From an uncultured Campylobacter sp. (GTDB lineage Bacteria; Campylobacterota; Campylobacteria; Campylobacterales; Campylobacteraceae), in the NCBI RefSeq assembly GCF_937980635.1, contig NZ_CALJPG010000032.1, forward strand, positions 1-24,860: 24,860 bases of DNA, written 5' to 3'. A program made the position numbers and the translations under genes. Below are positions 1 through 6,269 of the stretch, one piece after another. Position 1 is the first letter of the stretch, and the number at the start of each line of letters is the position of its first letter. A model generated the notes under the pieces. That model searched no databases and had not been told where the DNA came from. It was given only the letters and a program-made list of their open reading frames with translations.

Positions 1-76
1 CAAAGTGAGAGTTGATCCCTTCGAGTCCGATTTTTGCAAATATCGCAGTCAGCGCCGCAAAGAGTGCTGATGCAAG
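1..76 (-). pseudogene. EamA/DMT-family transporter, N-terminal fragment cut by the window edge, no usable start
   Basis: On the minus strand the last 76 bases read as the first membrane helix of an EamA-type (drug/metabolite) transporter. The segment ALFAALTAIFAKIGLEGIN is characteristic of the N-terminus of that family. The frame runs out of the window at base 1, so the rest of the gene is not visible. Reading upstream, an in-frame TAG lies at 77-79, only eight codons before the recognisable motif. No ATG, GTG or TTG start exists in frame between it and the motif. Either the 5' end has been lost or frameshifted, or there is a sequence error. The 15-base block at 84-98, just upstream, recurs at 22283-22297, so the start region may have been replaced by a dispersed element. 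The family assignment is fairly good; the pseudogene status is inferred. Confidence 0.5.
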
Positions 77-229
77 CTAGCCGCTGGGTAAAAGAAGCTA
101 GAGCTCCGCTGTCTTAATTTAGATACGATTGCCAAGTCTCGCTCGCGATTACTGCTAAATTCTACCCCGCATATATAGAAAAATCGCCAAAAGCGCATTC
201 TCGCTTCGCCTAACGCTAAGAGAGATCTG

Positions 230-322
230 TTTAAATTCTACTTCGACGCCCCTCAAAAACAAATGCCAGCGACGCAAGCGCATCCATCGTCGTTTAAATT
301 CCACTCCGATGCCTCTCAAAAA
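230..322. repeat. Imperfect direct repeat, two 30-bp copies 63 bp apart
   Basis: The block at 230-259 (starting TTTAAATTCTACTTCGACGC) returns at 293-322 with five differences. Both copies end in CCTCAAAAA or CTCTCAAAAA. A 63-codon minus-strand reading frame across it simply repeats itself and has no recognisable protein character, so I treat this as repetitive intergenic DNA. Confidence 0.45.
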
Positions 323-385
323 AGCAAACTTTAAGCCCAAACCCACTACTCTAAAAGTTCAAATTTTACAAATGAAGGATACTGA

Positions 386-772
386 ATGAAAAATTTCATA
401 TTTTCCGCACTTTTGGCTCTTGGCTTCGTAGGCTGCGCCGTAAGCACCGCTCCGACGCCTGCAGGCAACTTACGCTCGCTCAAATCCGAGATCGTAAACT
501 ACACTCGCCAAAGCTCCACAGCTTACGTCTATACTTTTAGAGATCTATCCAGCGGCGAGCTCTACACCGCTCGCGCAAGCAGATATTATGCGGCTGCGGG
601 AGATACTGCCTATATAAGTACCGCTTCAGGCGCTATCACCGATATGCGAATCATCTCGCGCAAAGCGGGTTCCGTTGCTCCGCGCGCTTATGATATCGGT
701 AAAATCGAGACCAAACAAATGCATAAAAACGACGCTATTGCTGTACCTGAGAGCGAAAATATCAGCTTTTAA
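386..772 (+). CDS. Small putative lipoprotein, unknown function
   Basis: A 128-residue protein with a lipoprotein-type signal peptide: lysine at position 2, a hydrophobic stretch, then FVGC with the candidate lipidated cysteine at residue 17. The -2 position is valine rather than the usual alanine or serine, so lipidation is probable but not certain. The mature part is rich in Ser, Thr, Ala and Tyr and contains YVYTFRDLSSGELYTA, probably a small beta-rich domain. No cysteine follows the lipobox and no enzyme motif is seen. The ATG at 386 is preceded by AAGGA at 375-379, a good ribosome binding site. The gene stands alone, with about 590 bp of non-coding DNA downstream. I do not recognise the family. 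It is probably an inner-leaflet or outer-membrane anchored periplasmic protein. Confidence 0.7.
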   Translation: MKNFIFSALLALGFVGCAVSTAPTPAGNLRSLKSEIVNYTRQSSTAYVYTFRDLSSGELYTARASRYYAAAGDTAYISTASGAITDMRIISRKAGSVAPRAYDIGKIETKQMHKNDAIAVPESENISF

Positions 773-1350
773 TCCTACGCGATTTTAGTCGTTGCGCCCT
801 TTAAGGTAAGCGAGCCTGCTTTTACTTTGTGAAACGTTTTTGTGTTTGCTCTCTACTCTTATGAAGGCAATAGTTTCTGTTCTTAATCATGGCGGGCTGG
901 CGCGATTTGCTTGCGCTTTAAAGTCCGCCGATTCTTTATGCGATTGCCTGCATAAATTTTATATTTTATAAGTTGTGGAATTTTATATCTCATAAAATTC
1001 TGCGCTGCACATCTTACTTATATGGCTAGGCTCGCATTTCATATCCACTTCTTTCGCGCTTAAATTCCTTGCTAGTGCCATTTTGTCCGCAAAATTCTAT
1101 ATTATAGAAATACAGCCACGCTAAAATTTTAATTCGAGGAATTCTTATAAATTTACTTTCTCGCGATTTTTCGCGTACTGCTCGTTCTAAGTGTCGTATT
1201 CTTAGCCGATAAGATATCGCGTAGATTTCTAAAACTCACGCTTTGCAAATTTTGTGTCTTGAAATTTCATTCATAAAAAATTTCACGTCGTAAAATTTTT
1301 ATGAAATTTCTCCCGCAAGAAAGAGGTGTTGCCGTCTGTTTACCGCAGCC
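773..1350. other. Non-coding stretch with an AT-rich inverted repeat
   Basis: No credible open reading frame. There is a perfect 10-bp inverted repeat, GAAATTTCAT at 1261-1270 and its complement at 1301-1310. A second, overlapping pairing (CATAAAAA at 1272-1279 with 1296-1303) is also possible. It lies about 40 bp upstream of the small-RNA promoter at 1351. No T-tract makes it an obvious terminator. Confidence 0.4.
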
Positions 1351-1359
1351 TGATATAAT
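1351..1359 (+). promoter_or_regulatory. Extended -10 promoter of the candidate small RNA
   Basis: TGATATAAT is a perfect extended -10 box (TG, one base, TATAAT at 1354-1359). Campylobacter sigma-70 promoters depend mainly on this element. It predicts transcription starting at about 1366, only about 50 bases before an intrinsic terminator. Confidence 0.6.
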
Positions 1360-1365
1360 CCCCAC

Positions 1366-1423
1366 ATCGAAATTAGAACTCCTTTCAATAATCGGCGAGA
1401 CCTGTGCGGGTCTCGCTTTTTTT
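1366..1423 (+). ncRNA. Candidate small regulatory RNA (~58 nt) complementary to the porin ribosome binding site
   Basis: A compact transcription unit: the extended -10 box at 1351-1359 is followed by about 30 bases of unstructured RNA and a strong terminator hairpin at 1395-1416 with seven T. There is no room for a protein. The single-stranded part carries GAACTCCTTT at 1376-1385, the exact reverse complement of AAAGGAGTTC at 1548-1557, which is the Shine-Dalgarno region of the porin gene starting at 1561. The match covers the whole SD plus three further bases, with two extra A-U pairs possible beyond a mismatch on each side. No other ribosome binding site that I read in this window matches as well. 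By analogy with known porin-repressing RNAs it would block translation initiation, but this is inferred. I do not recognise a named RNA family. Confidence 0.55.
1395..1423 (+). terminator. Intrinsic terminator of the candidate small RNA
   Basis: GCGAGACC (1395-1402) pairs perfectly with GGTCTCGC (1409-1416) around a 6-base loop and is followed directly by seven T (1417-1423). This is a textbook Rho-independent terminator on the plus strand. Confidence 0.85.
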
Positions 1424-1504
1424 ATGCCCGTTAAATTTGGATTTTCGGTAAATACTCGGTAACAATTTGGTAAAATTTTAGTATTTTTCAGCCTATTTTA
1501 AGCA

Positions 1505-1510
1505 TATAAT
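1505..1510 (+). promoter_or_regulatory. -10 box of the porin gene
   Basis: TATAAT at 1505-1510 is preceded by T-rich DNA with runs of T about every 10 bases, typical of Campylobacter sigma-70 promoters. The start would be near 1517, giving a leader of about 44 nt that includes the SD at 1548-1554. Confidence 0.6.
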
Positions 1511-1560
1511 TTGTCATTTTGTGCTACTATTGCGCTTACAAACTTTTAAAGGAGTTCAAA

Positions 1561-2760
1561 ATGAAACTAGTTAAACTTAGTTTAGCGGCAGCAGTCGCTG
1601 CAGGTGCTCTTGCTATGAGTGCAAGTGCTGTTCCGTTAGAGGAAGCTATCAAGGATGTGGATCTAAACGGATACGCTCGTATGCGATATACCCACGATCA
1701 CCTTAAAAATGAAACAAATAGCAATAAGGGCGTTTGGGAATTTAAATCCGAAGTAGATTTCAAAGCTAAAATCGATGATAACTTCTTTGGTGTAGTGGGC
1801 GTTAGGTTCTTAGATAGAGATAATGGCGAGTCACTTTCTTCCTCAAATAGCCAATATCACGGTGCACAAAATCCAAGCGACAAAGATTCTGATTTCGATA
1901 TCGCTAAAGCTTATTTAGGATACACTATCGGCGGTACCACTATTGCAGTCGGTCGCCAGGGCATAGGTTCGTTCTTTACCGATGATATGTATGGAGACGG
2001 TGTTAAAATTACCAGCACTGATATCGAGGGCTTGACAATTAGCGGCTTTTGGATGGATTCTTTAGAGAATGATGGAGATATTTCAAGCCTTGATTGGGGC
2101 GCAGCGGTAGATAATAAACTAACTACTGATCATAATCTATACGGTATAGGATTTATGGGCTCATACGATCCAGTATCTTTCCAGCTATGGTATAACGCTC
2201 TAGAGGACGTAGCACAGCTTTTCGCCGCAGAGTTAGCTCTAAACTTTGATATCTCTGATGATTTCAATCTCGGTGTAAAAGGTCAGTACGCATTCTCTGA
2301 TTTTGACGGCGATTATAAAGATGCAGGTGCTAGTGATGCAGACTTCTGGGCAGCAGAGGCTAATGCTGGTTTCTTTGGCGTTGATTTAGCTGCAGGTTAT
2401 TTAAAATTTGAACCTGATGATAAAGATAAAGTTTCTTTTGTATCTTTTGAAGATCAAGGCTCTTTTATTAGCCCGGGTGAAGAGTTGTTAGACTATAGAA
2501 ACTTTAGTGGCGAAAATCACTACTGGTATGTAGTAGCAGGCTATACTATCCCTGATACTGGTATCAGAATCGGTGCCGATTACCTAGATGGTAAAGCAGA
2601 TGGTGATAATGCATATGAGGTAGTAGGTAGAATTTCTTATAAATATAATGAAAAGCTAAGCTTCAAAACTTGGTATTCTCACTATAAGATTGACGATGCT
2701 GCTGGCGGTCTTGATGAGAAAAAAGATCGCATCAGATTTGAGGCTAAATACAGCTTCTAA
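1561..2760 (+). CDS. porA: Major outer membrane porin (Campylobacter MOMP family)
   Basis: A 399-residue outer membrane beta-barrel porin for small hydrophilic solutes, usually the most abundant surface protein in Campylobacter. It has a clear signal peptide ending near residue 23 (SASA before VPLEEA). The mature start VPLEEAIKDVDLNGYARMRY is close to the conserved N-terminus of Campylobacter MOMP. Alternating beta-strand patterns run throughout, acidic loops are rich in Asp and Gly, and the last residue is Phe (FEAKYSF), the signal for the BAM assembly machine. I chose the ATG at 1561 because it follows AAAGGAG by 6 bases and begins the signal peptide; an upstream TTG-type extension would add 14 unnatural residues. 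It is monocistronic, with its own promoter (1505) and terminator (2787). The ribosome binding site matches the small RNA encoded just upstream. The loops should be variable between strains. Confidence 0.93.
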   Translation: MKLVKLSLAAAVAAGALAMSASAVPLEEAIKDVDLNGYARMRYTHDHLKNETNSNKGVWEFKSEVDFKAKIDDNFFGVVGVRFLDRDNGESLSSSNSQYHGAQNPSDKDSDFDIAKAYLGYTIGGTTIAVGRQGIGSFFTDDMYGDGVKITSTDIEGLTISGFWMDSLENDGDISSLDWGAAVDNKLTTDHNLYGIGFMGSYDPVSFQLWYNALEDVAQLFAAELALNFDISDDFNLGVKGQYAFSDFDGDYKDAGASDADFWAAEANAGFFGVDLAAGYLKFEPDDKDKVSFVSFEDQGSFISPGEELLDYRNFSGENHYWYVVAGYTIPDTGIRIGADYLDGKADGDNAYEVVGRISYKYNEKLSFKTWYSHYKIDDAAGGLDEKKDRIRFEAKYSF

Positions 2761-2786
2761 TTATTTACCTTATACGGGTAAAATTA

Positions 2787-2813
2787 GGGCGAAGCTTTTG
2801 CTTCGCCCTTTTT
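2787..2813 (+). terminator. Terminator of the porin gene
   Basis: A perfect 9-bp stem GGGCGAAGC / GCTTCGCCC with a TTTT loop, followed by five T. It lies 27 bp after the porin stop codon. Confidence 0.9.
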
Positions 2814-2835
2814 AAATTCTAAATCAAGGTTTTCT

Positions 2836-3417
2836 ATGAAAATTTTTAAAATTTCTTTTTTAGCATGTTTTTTTGCCTTTAGTTTAAATGCCGCGGATAA
2901 AGCAAATGATGACACGTATGTATTCGAAGCCAAAGGTGAGTTTGCCAAAGAGCTAAAATCCCTGATCGAAAAGCATTCTAAAGATGAAAATGTAACCGTA
3001 AATATCTATAAAAATACTCCTAACGCCAAAGGCAATATTGTCGGCGGTGGCACAAAGATAAATCGTAACATCAACTATATCAAGGAAAAAGGTAAGGTAA
3101 TCTACGATGCTAACTGTGCTTCTTGCCACGGCTCAGAAGGACAGAAGCGCGCCTATGGCAGCTCTCGTAAGCTAAAAGATCTAAGCGCGAAGGAGATTGC
3201 AATCGCGATCTCAAGCTACACCTCCGACGGGCAATATGGCAAAAAGATGAAGTATATTATGCAGCCTATCGCTGCCAAAACTACCGCTAAAGAAGTTGGC
3301 TATATCATCGGCTATCTAAAAGGCGACGATGAATTCTTATATGATAGCCCATCTCGCGCTAGCGGTAATACCGATATCTCCGCTGCTCCTAGTGAGCAGG
3401 GTTCGTATCTAAAATAA
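2836..3417 (+). CDS. Periplasmic class I c-type cytochrome
   Basis: A 193-residue exported haem protein for electron transfer in the periplasm. It has a Sec signal peptide with cleavage near residue 20 (LNAADK). A poorly conserved region of about 65 residues follows, and then a single cytochrome c domain at roughly residues 82-170. The haem site is CASCH (C94, C97, H98). The sixth ligand is probably M142 in YIMQPIA; M138 is an alternative. The final 25 residues are Ser-rich and probably disordered. It starts just after the porin terminator with AAGG nearby. Only 10 bp separate it from the DJ-1 gene, so the two may be co-transcribed. Its redox partner cannot be named from sequence; one haem and a short domain fit a small diffusible carrier. 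Confidence 0.88.
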   Translation: MKIFKISFLACFFAFSLNAADKANDDTYVFEAKGEFAKELKSLIEKHSKDENVTVNIYKNTPNAKGNIVGGGTKINRNINYIKEKGKVIYDANCASCHGSEGQKRAYGSSRKLKDLSAKEIAIAISSYTSDGQYGKKMKYIMQPIAAKTTAKEVGYIIGYLKGDDEFLYDSPSRASGNTDISAAPSEQGSYLK

Positions 3418-3427
3418 GGGGTATGCG

Positions 3428-3970
3428 ATGAAAGTGGCAGTAGTATTAGCTAACGGATTTGAGGAGCTTGAGGCGATAAGTATCATTGATATTTTAAGAC
3501 GCGCAGATATTGATGCTCTAGCCGTGGGATTAGAGAAAAAATGCGTCTGCGGTGCGCACGGCATTGAGCTTGTGGCGGATGAAATTTTGGATGATATTAA
3601 GGCGTCTGAATTTTCCATGATCGTTTTACCGGGAGGCTTACCTGGCGCGGAGAATTTAGCCAAAAGCGAGAAGCTCGGTAAGATCCTACGCGACTTTGAT
3701 GCAAATAACGCAAAAATCGGCGCAATATGTGCCGCTCCATGGGCGCTAGCTACCGCGGGTGTGCTAAAAAGCTCTTACACTTGTTATCCAGGTTTTGAAA
3801 ATCAGATCGCCCACCCAGGCTATACGAATTCGGCGAATGTCGTAAAAGATCAAAATATAATGACTTCGAAAGGCCCTGCTACTGCGATGGAATTCGCACT
3901 ACAAATCGTCCGTGAGTTAAAAGGCGAGCAGGTTTATTCCAAGCTAAAATCCGATTTGCTTTTTAAATAA
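3428..3970 (+). CDS. DJ-1/PfpI family protein (YajL/ThiJ-like)
   Basis: A 180-residue single-domain protein of the DJ-1 superfamily. The catalytic pair is present: E15 in the start motif NGFEELEA, and the reactive cysteine C101 in the nucleophile elbow GAICAAPWAL. The glycine-rich loop LPGGLPGAENL is also typical. Bacterial members act as cytoplasmic stress proteins. Glyoxalase III, protein deglycase and chaperone activities have been proposed and are debated, so I do not choose among them. The length and the segment TSKGPATAMEFAL fit the DJ-1 subfamily rather than the PfpI proteases. It follows the cytochrome gene by 10 bp, with AAGGGG as ribosome binding site, and probably shares its transcript. 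Confidence 0.88.
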   Translation: MKVAVVLANGFEELEAISIIDILRRADIDALAVGLEKKCVCGAHGIELVADEILDDIKASEFSMIVLPGGLPGAENLAKSEKLGKILRDFDANNAKIGAICAAPWALATAGVLKSSYTCYPGFENQIAHPGYTNSANVVKDQNIMTSKGPATAMEFALQIVRELKGEQVYSKLKSDLLFK

Positions 3971-4227
3971 AATTTCAAGTTAGGGTCGATTCTGGCGCAC
4001 CTTATTTTGCCATTTGTAAAATGTGGCGTGCTGATTTTGCTGCGCCTGAGGGCTGTAAATTTTATCTCGTTCTACACATATAATATAGCCACAATATTTA
4101 TTCTGAGTATCCATAAACGACGAATGAAATTCTCACAACCCAAATTCTAAATCGAAAAACGCAAAAGACCTTGTGCGTGACAGATGGAATTTTATTGGAG
4201 TAGTTACTATTTAAACCAAACCTTACC
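3971..4227. other. Non-coding DNA upstream of the luxS remnant
   Basis: No open gene. TATAAT at 4079-4084 resembles a -10 box pointing towards the decayed luxS and may be its old promoter. About 257 bp is too short for the missing first half of luxS plus a promoter, so the 5' part has probably been deleted as well as mutated. Confidence 0.35.
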
Positions 4228-4415
4228 GTCTTAGCGGCGTGGAACGTAAGTATAAAAATATTTTAGGCGTACCCTCAAGAGGACGTCGCTGAGTTGAATA
4301 AATTTCGGTGCGGCATATTCGCGATGCACTCGCTAGCTGAAGCTAAACAGATCGCGCAAAACGTGCTAAATAAGGGATCGGCGTGATCAAAAACGATAAG
4401 ATCGCGCTGGGTCTA
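4228..4415 (+). pseudogene. luxS: Decayed luxS (S-ribosylhomocysteine lyase), C-terminal remnant with frameshift and stop
   Basis: Read in one frame from 4288, the DNA gives AELNKFRCGIFAMHSLAEAK followed by QIAQNVLNKG. This aligns closely with the C-terminal third of LuxS, including the metal-binding Cys of the CGxxxMHSL motif. A missing base at about 4375-4377 shifts the frame, and the normal ending IGVIKNDKIAL continues in the next frame from 4377. Upstream, an in-frame TAG at 4264-4266 interrupts a weaker match that begins with the conserved AW at 4237-4242. Still weaker traces may reach back to about 4170. The N-terminal half with the HxxEH zinc site is not recognisable. After the LuxS end the shifted frame stays open to 4544 without resembling anything I know. 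LuxS cleaves S-ribosylhomocysteine and makes the AI-2 precursor; this copy cannot. Confidence 0.8.
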
Positions 4416-4565
4416 AATTTGATCAAATGGCGATGCCAATATGTCAAAAGGCAAAACGGCGCAGTTTTTGAAGGTTTTGTCGGTAAAGCACAGATCTATC
4501 TGGAAGCATATAAGCTTGTAGCGCGCGACGAAAGCGTTATTTAGAATTCCTAAAAAGGATAAAAT

Positions 4566-5261
4566 TTAGCGCTTCTTCAAAATATCGTCGTTTAAAAATG
4601 TCACGCTGCTTTGTATCGTTTTGGTAACGCAGTCTTTAGAATTTTGCGTTTTGTCGGGTGTGGGTCTGTGTGCGATCAAATTTACGCGCCCGATTTTCGC
4701 CGTGAAATAAAAAATCCCCAGTATCGTCGCGTTTAGAAATACTCCAAAATATATCCGTTCTAATCCCCATATCCCTATGCTGGCGGCATGAATAGGCACA
4801 AAAATTATCGCGACTAAGATTGGATAATAATCCGAAATTTTATTTTTGGCAAGGATTACGGTCGTAACGATGGCGTATGCGATGAGCGTAAAAGGAGAGA
4901 TAAGCAAGAGTGCAAAAAGCGCGTTTATGCGCTGATAATCTTCGTGCCCGATTAAGACGCAAAAACTACAAAACGCGAGCGTTATGAGAAAAAATAAAGG
5001 TAAAATCCACCGCGTTTTCACGTCGCGCCCTTTAAGTAGCGATAAAAAGAGCAGATGAGAGCCCAGCGCAATACAATAATAATCAAATATAACCGATGAG
5101 CTTAGAAACGTGAGTGGTATGGCGAGCAGCGTACCCGGTCCGTCAAAATATACCCCACTAAACATAAGCCACGTGATAAAGAGCATAAAAGCATATTTCA
5201 GACCCGCATAAATGGCGCAAACACAGATACTAGCAAGGATAAATCGTATAAATTTGCTCAT
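4566..5261 (-). CDS. Multi-pass membrane protein of unknown function
   Basis: A 231-residue, very hydrophobic protein with about six predicted membrane helices covering residues ~5-200 and a short polar C-terminal tail ending DDILKKR. I recognise no family. There is no signature of a transporter, enzyme or two-component protein. I chose the ATG at 5259-5261 (MSKFIRFILASI) because AGGA lies upstream and a perfect extended -10 box sits at 5286-5294; the longer frame to 5393 would start upstream of that promoter and add 44 residues of non-membrane sequence. The gene is isolated between the luxS remnant and the divergent ydfG. A helix-rich channel, sensor or small-molecule exporter are all possible. 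Confidence 0.65.
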   Translation of the reverse strand: MSKFIRFILASICVCAIYAGLKYAFMLFITWLMFSGVYFDGPGTLLAIPLTFLSSSVIFDYYCIALGSHLLFLSLLKGRDVKTRWILPLFFLITLAFCSFCVLIGHEDYQRINALFALLLISPFTLIAYAIVTTVILAKNKISDYYPILVAIIFVPIHAASIGIWGLERIYFGVFLNATILGIFYFTAKIGRVNLIAHRPTPDKTQNSKDCVTKTIQSSVTFLNDDILKKR

Positions 5262-5285
5262 TTGACTTTTTCCTAAATTTAGGTA

Positions 5286-5294
5286 ATTATAGCA
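5286..5294 (-). promoter_or_regulatory. Extended -10 promoter of the membrane protein gene
   Basis: On the minus strand the bases read TGCTATAAT, a perfect extended -10. Transcription would begin near 5279, about 18 bases before the chosen start codon, and this supports that start. Confidence 0.6.
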
Positions 5295-5506
5295 AACCGC
5301 GACAAACGAACGGCGCAAAATTTTAAATTTAGCCCGTGCGCTCGCCGAATCCGCTGCTGATCGCAAGCCCGTGCGCGCTAGAAGCACGCTCAATGTCTTC
5401 GTATTATTTCATCCTCGCCCGCGCCGCAAGAACAAATTTCATAAATTCTAAATCCGTTTTGCGTTATCATTGCGCTAAATTTAAAATTTTACGCAAAGGG
5501 GATCAT

Positions 5507-6253
5507 ATGAAAAATACGGCATTCATCACGGGCGCTACGAGCGGCTTTGGCGAGGCGATTGCTAGGGCGCTTAGCGCGCAAGGCTATAAGATCATTGCGC
5601 TTGGGCGTCGCAAGGAGCGGCTACAAAAGCTAGCGAGCGAGCTTGGCAACACGCACATTATCGCCGCGGATATTCGCGATAAAGCTGCGGTGTTTGATGC
5701 CGTAAGCGCGCTGCCTGAAAATTTCAAAGATGTCGAGGTGCTCGTAAATAACGCAGGGCTCGCGCTGGGGCTTGAGGGGATCGCGCAGACGCCCATAGAG
5801 GATTTAGAGACGATGGTCGATACGAATATCAAAGGTGTGCTGTATTCGACCAAGGCGGTGCTGCCGCTGATGATCGCGCGCGGCAGCGGCTATATCTTCA
5901 ATCTCGGCTCGACTGCGGGCGCGTGGCCCTATCCGGGTAGCCACGTTTACGGCGCGAGCAAGGCGTTTATCAAGCAGTTTAGCCGCAATATCCGCAACGA
6001 CCTGCGCGGCACTGGTATCCGCGTGACGGAGATCGCGCCTGGTATCTGCAAGAGCGAGTTTAGCCAGGTGCGCTTTAAAGGCGACGTAGCGCGCGCCGCG
6101 GCCGTGTATGAGGGAGTCGATGCAATCCTACCCGAGGATATCGCGCAGATCGTGCTAAGCTGCCTAGCGATGCCGCACCGAGTAAATATCAACGTCGTAG
6201 AGGCTATGGCGACGCAGCAGAGCTGGGCCGGGCTTTTTATCGAGAAACATTAA
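5507..6253 (+). CDS. ydfG: NADP-dependent 3-hydroxy acid dehydrogenase, short-chain dehydrogenase family (YdfG-like)
   Basis: A 248-residue classical SDR enzyme. It oxidises L-allo-threonine, L-serine and other 3-hydroxy acids, or in reverse reduces malonic semialdehyde, as known for E. coli YdfG. Visible motifs are the cofactor loop TGATSGFG (residues 9-16), the NADP-favouring GRRKERL after the second strand, NNAGLALG at 81-88, the Asn of DTNIKG (N107), and the catalytic S135, Y148 and K152 (YGASK). The C-terminal NINVVEAMATQQSWAGL closely follows YdfG. I start at the ATG at 5507 because AAAGGGG precedes it and the cofactor motif then falls at the usual place; the longer upstream frame is not supported. 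The NhaC-type antiporter begins 16 bp downstream, so the two probably form an operon. Confidence 0.9.
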   Translation: MKNTAFITGATSGFGEAIARALSAQGYKIIALGRRKERLQKLASELGNTHIIAADIRDKAAVFDAVSALPENFKDVEVLVNNAGLALGLEGIAQTPIEDLETMVDTNIKGVLYSTKAVLPLMIARGSGYIFNLGSTAGAWPYPGSHVYGASKAFIKQFSRNIRNDLRGTGIRVTEIAPGICKSEFSQVRFKGDVARAAAVYEGVDAILPEDIAQIVLSCLAMPHRVNINVVEAMATQQSWAGLFIEKH

Positions 6254-6269
6254 ATTTTAAGGCGAGAAA

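Noticed and set aside
155..346. 63-codon minus-strand open frame with FLRGIGVEFK / FLRGVEVEFK repeat
   Set aside because: It is the translation of a DNA direct repeat, has no ribosome binding site or family character, and ends in non-coding-like sequence.
5262..5393. N-terminal extension of the minus-strand membrane protein to 5393
   Set aside because: It would start upstream of a perfect extended -10 box and adds polar, unrelated residues before a good start with its own ribosome binding site.
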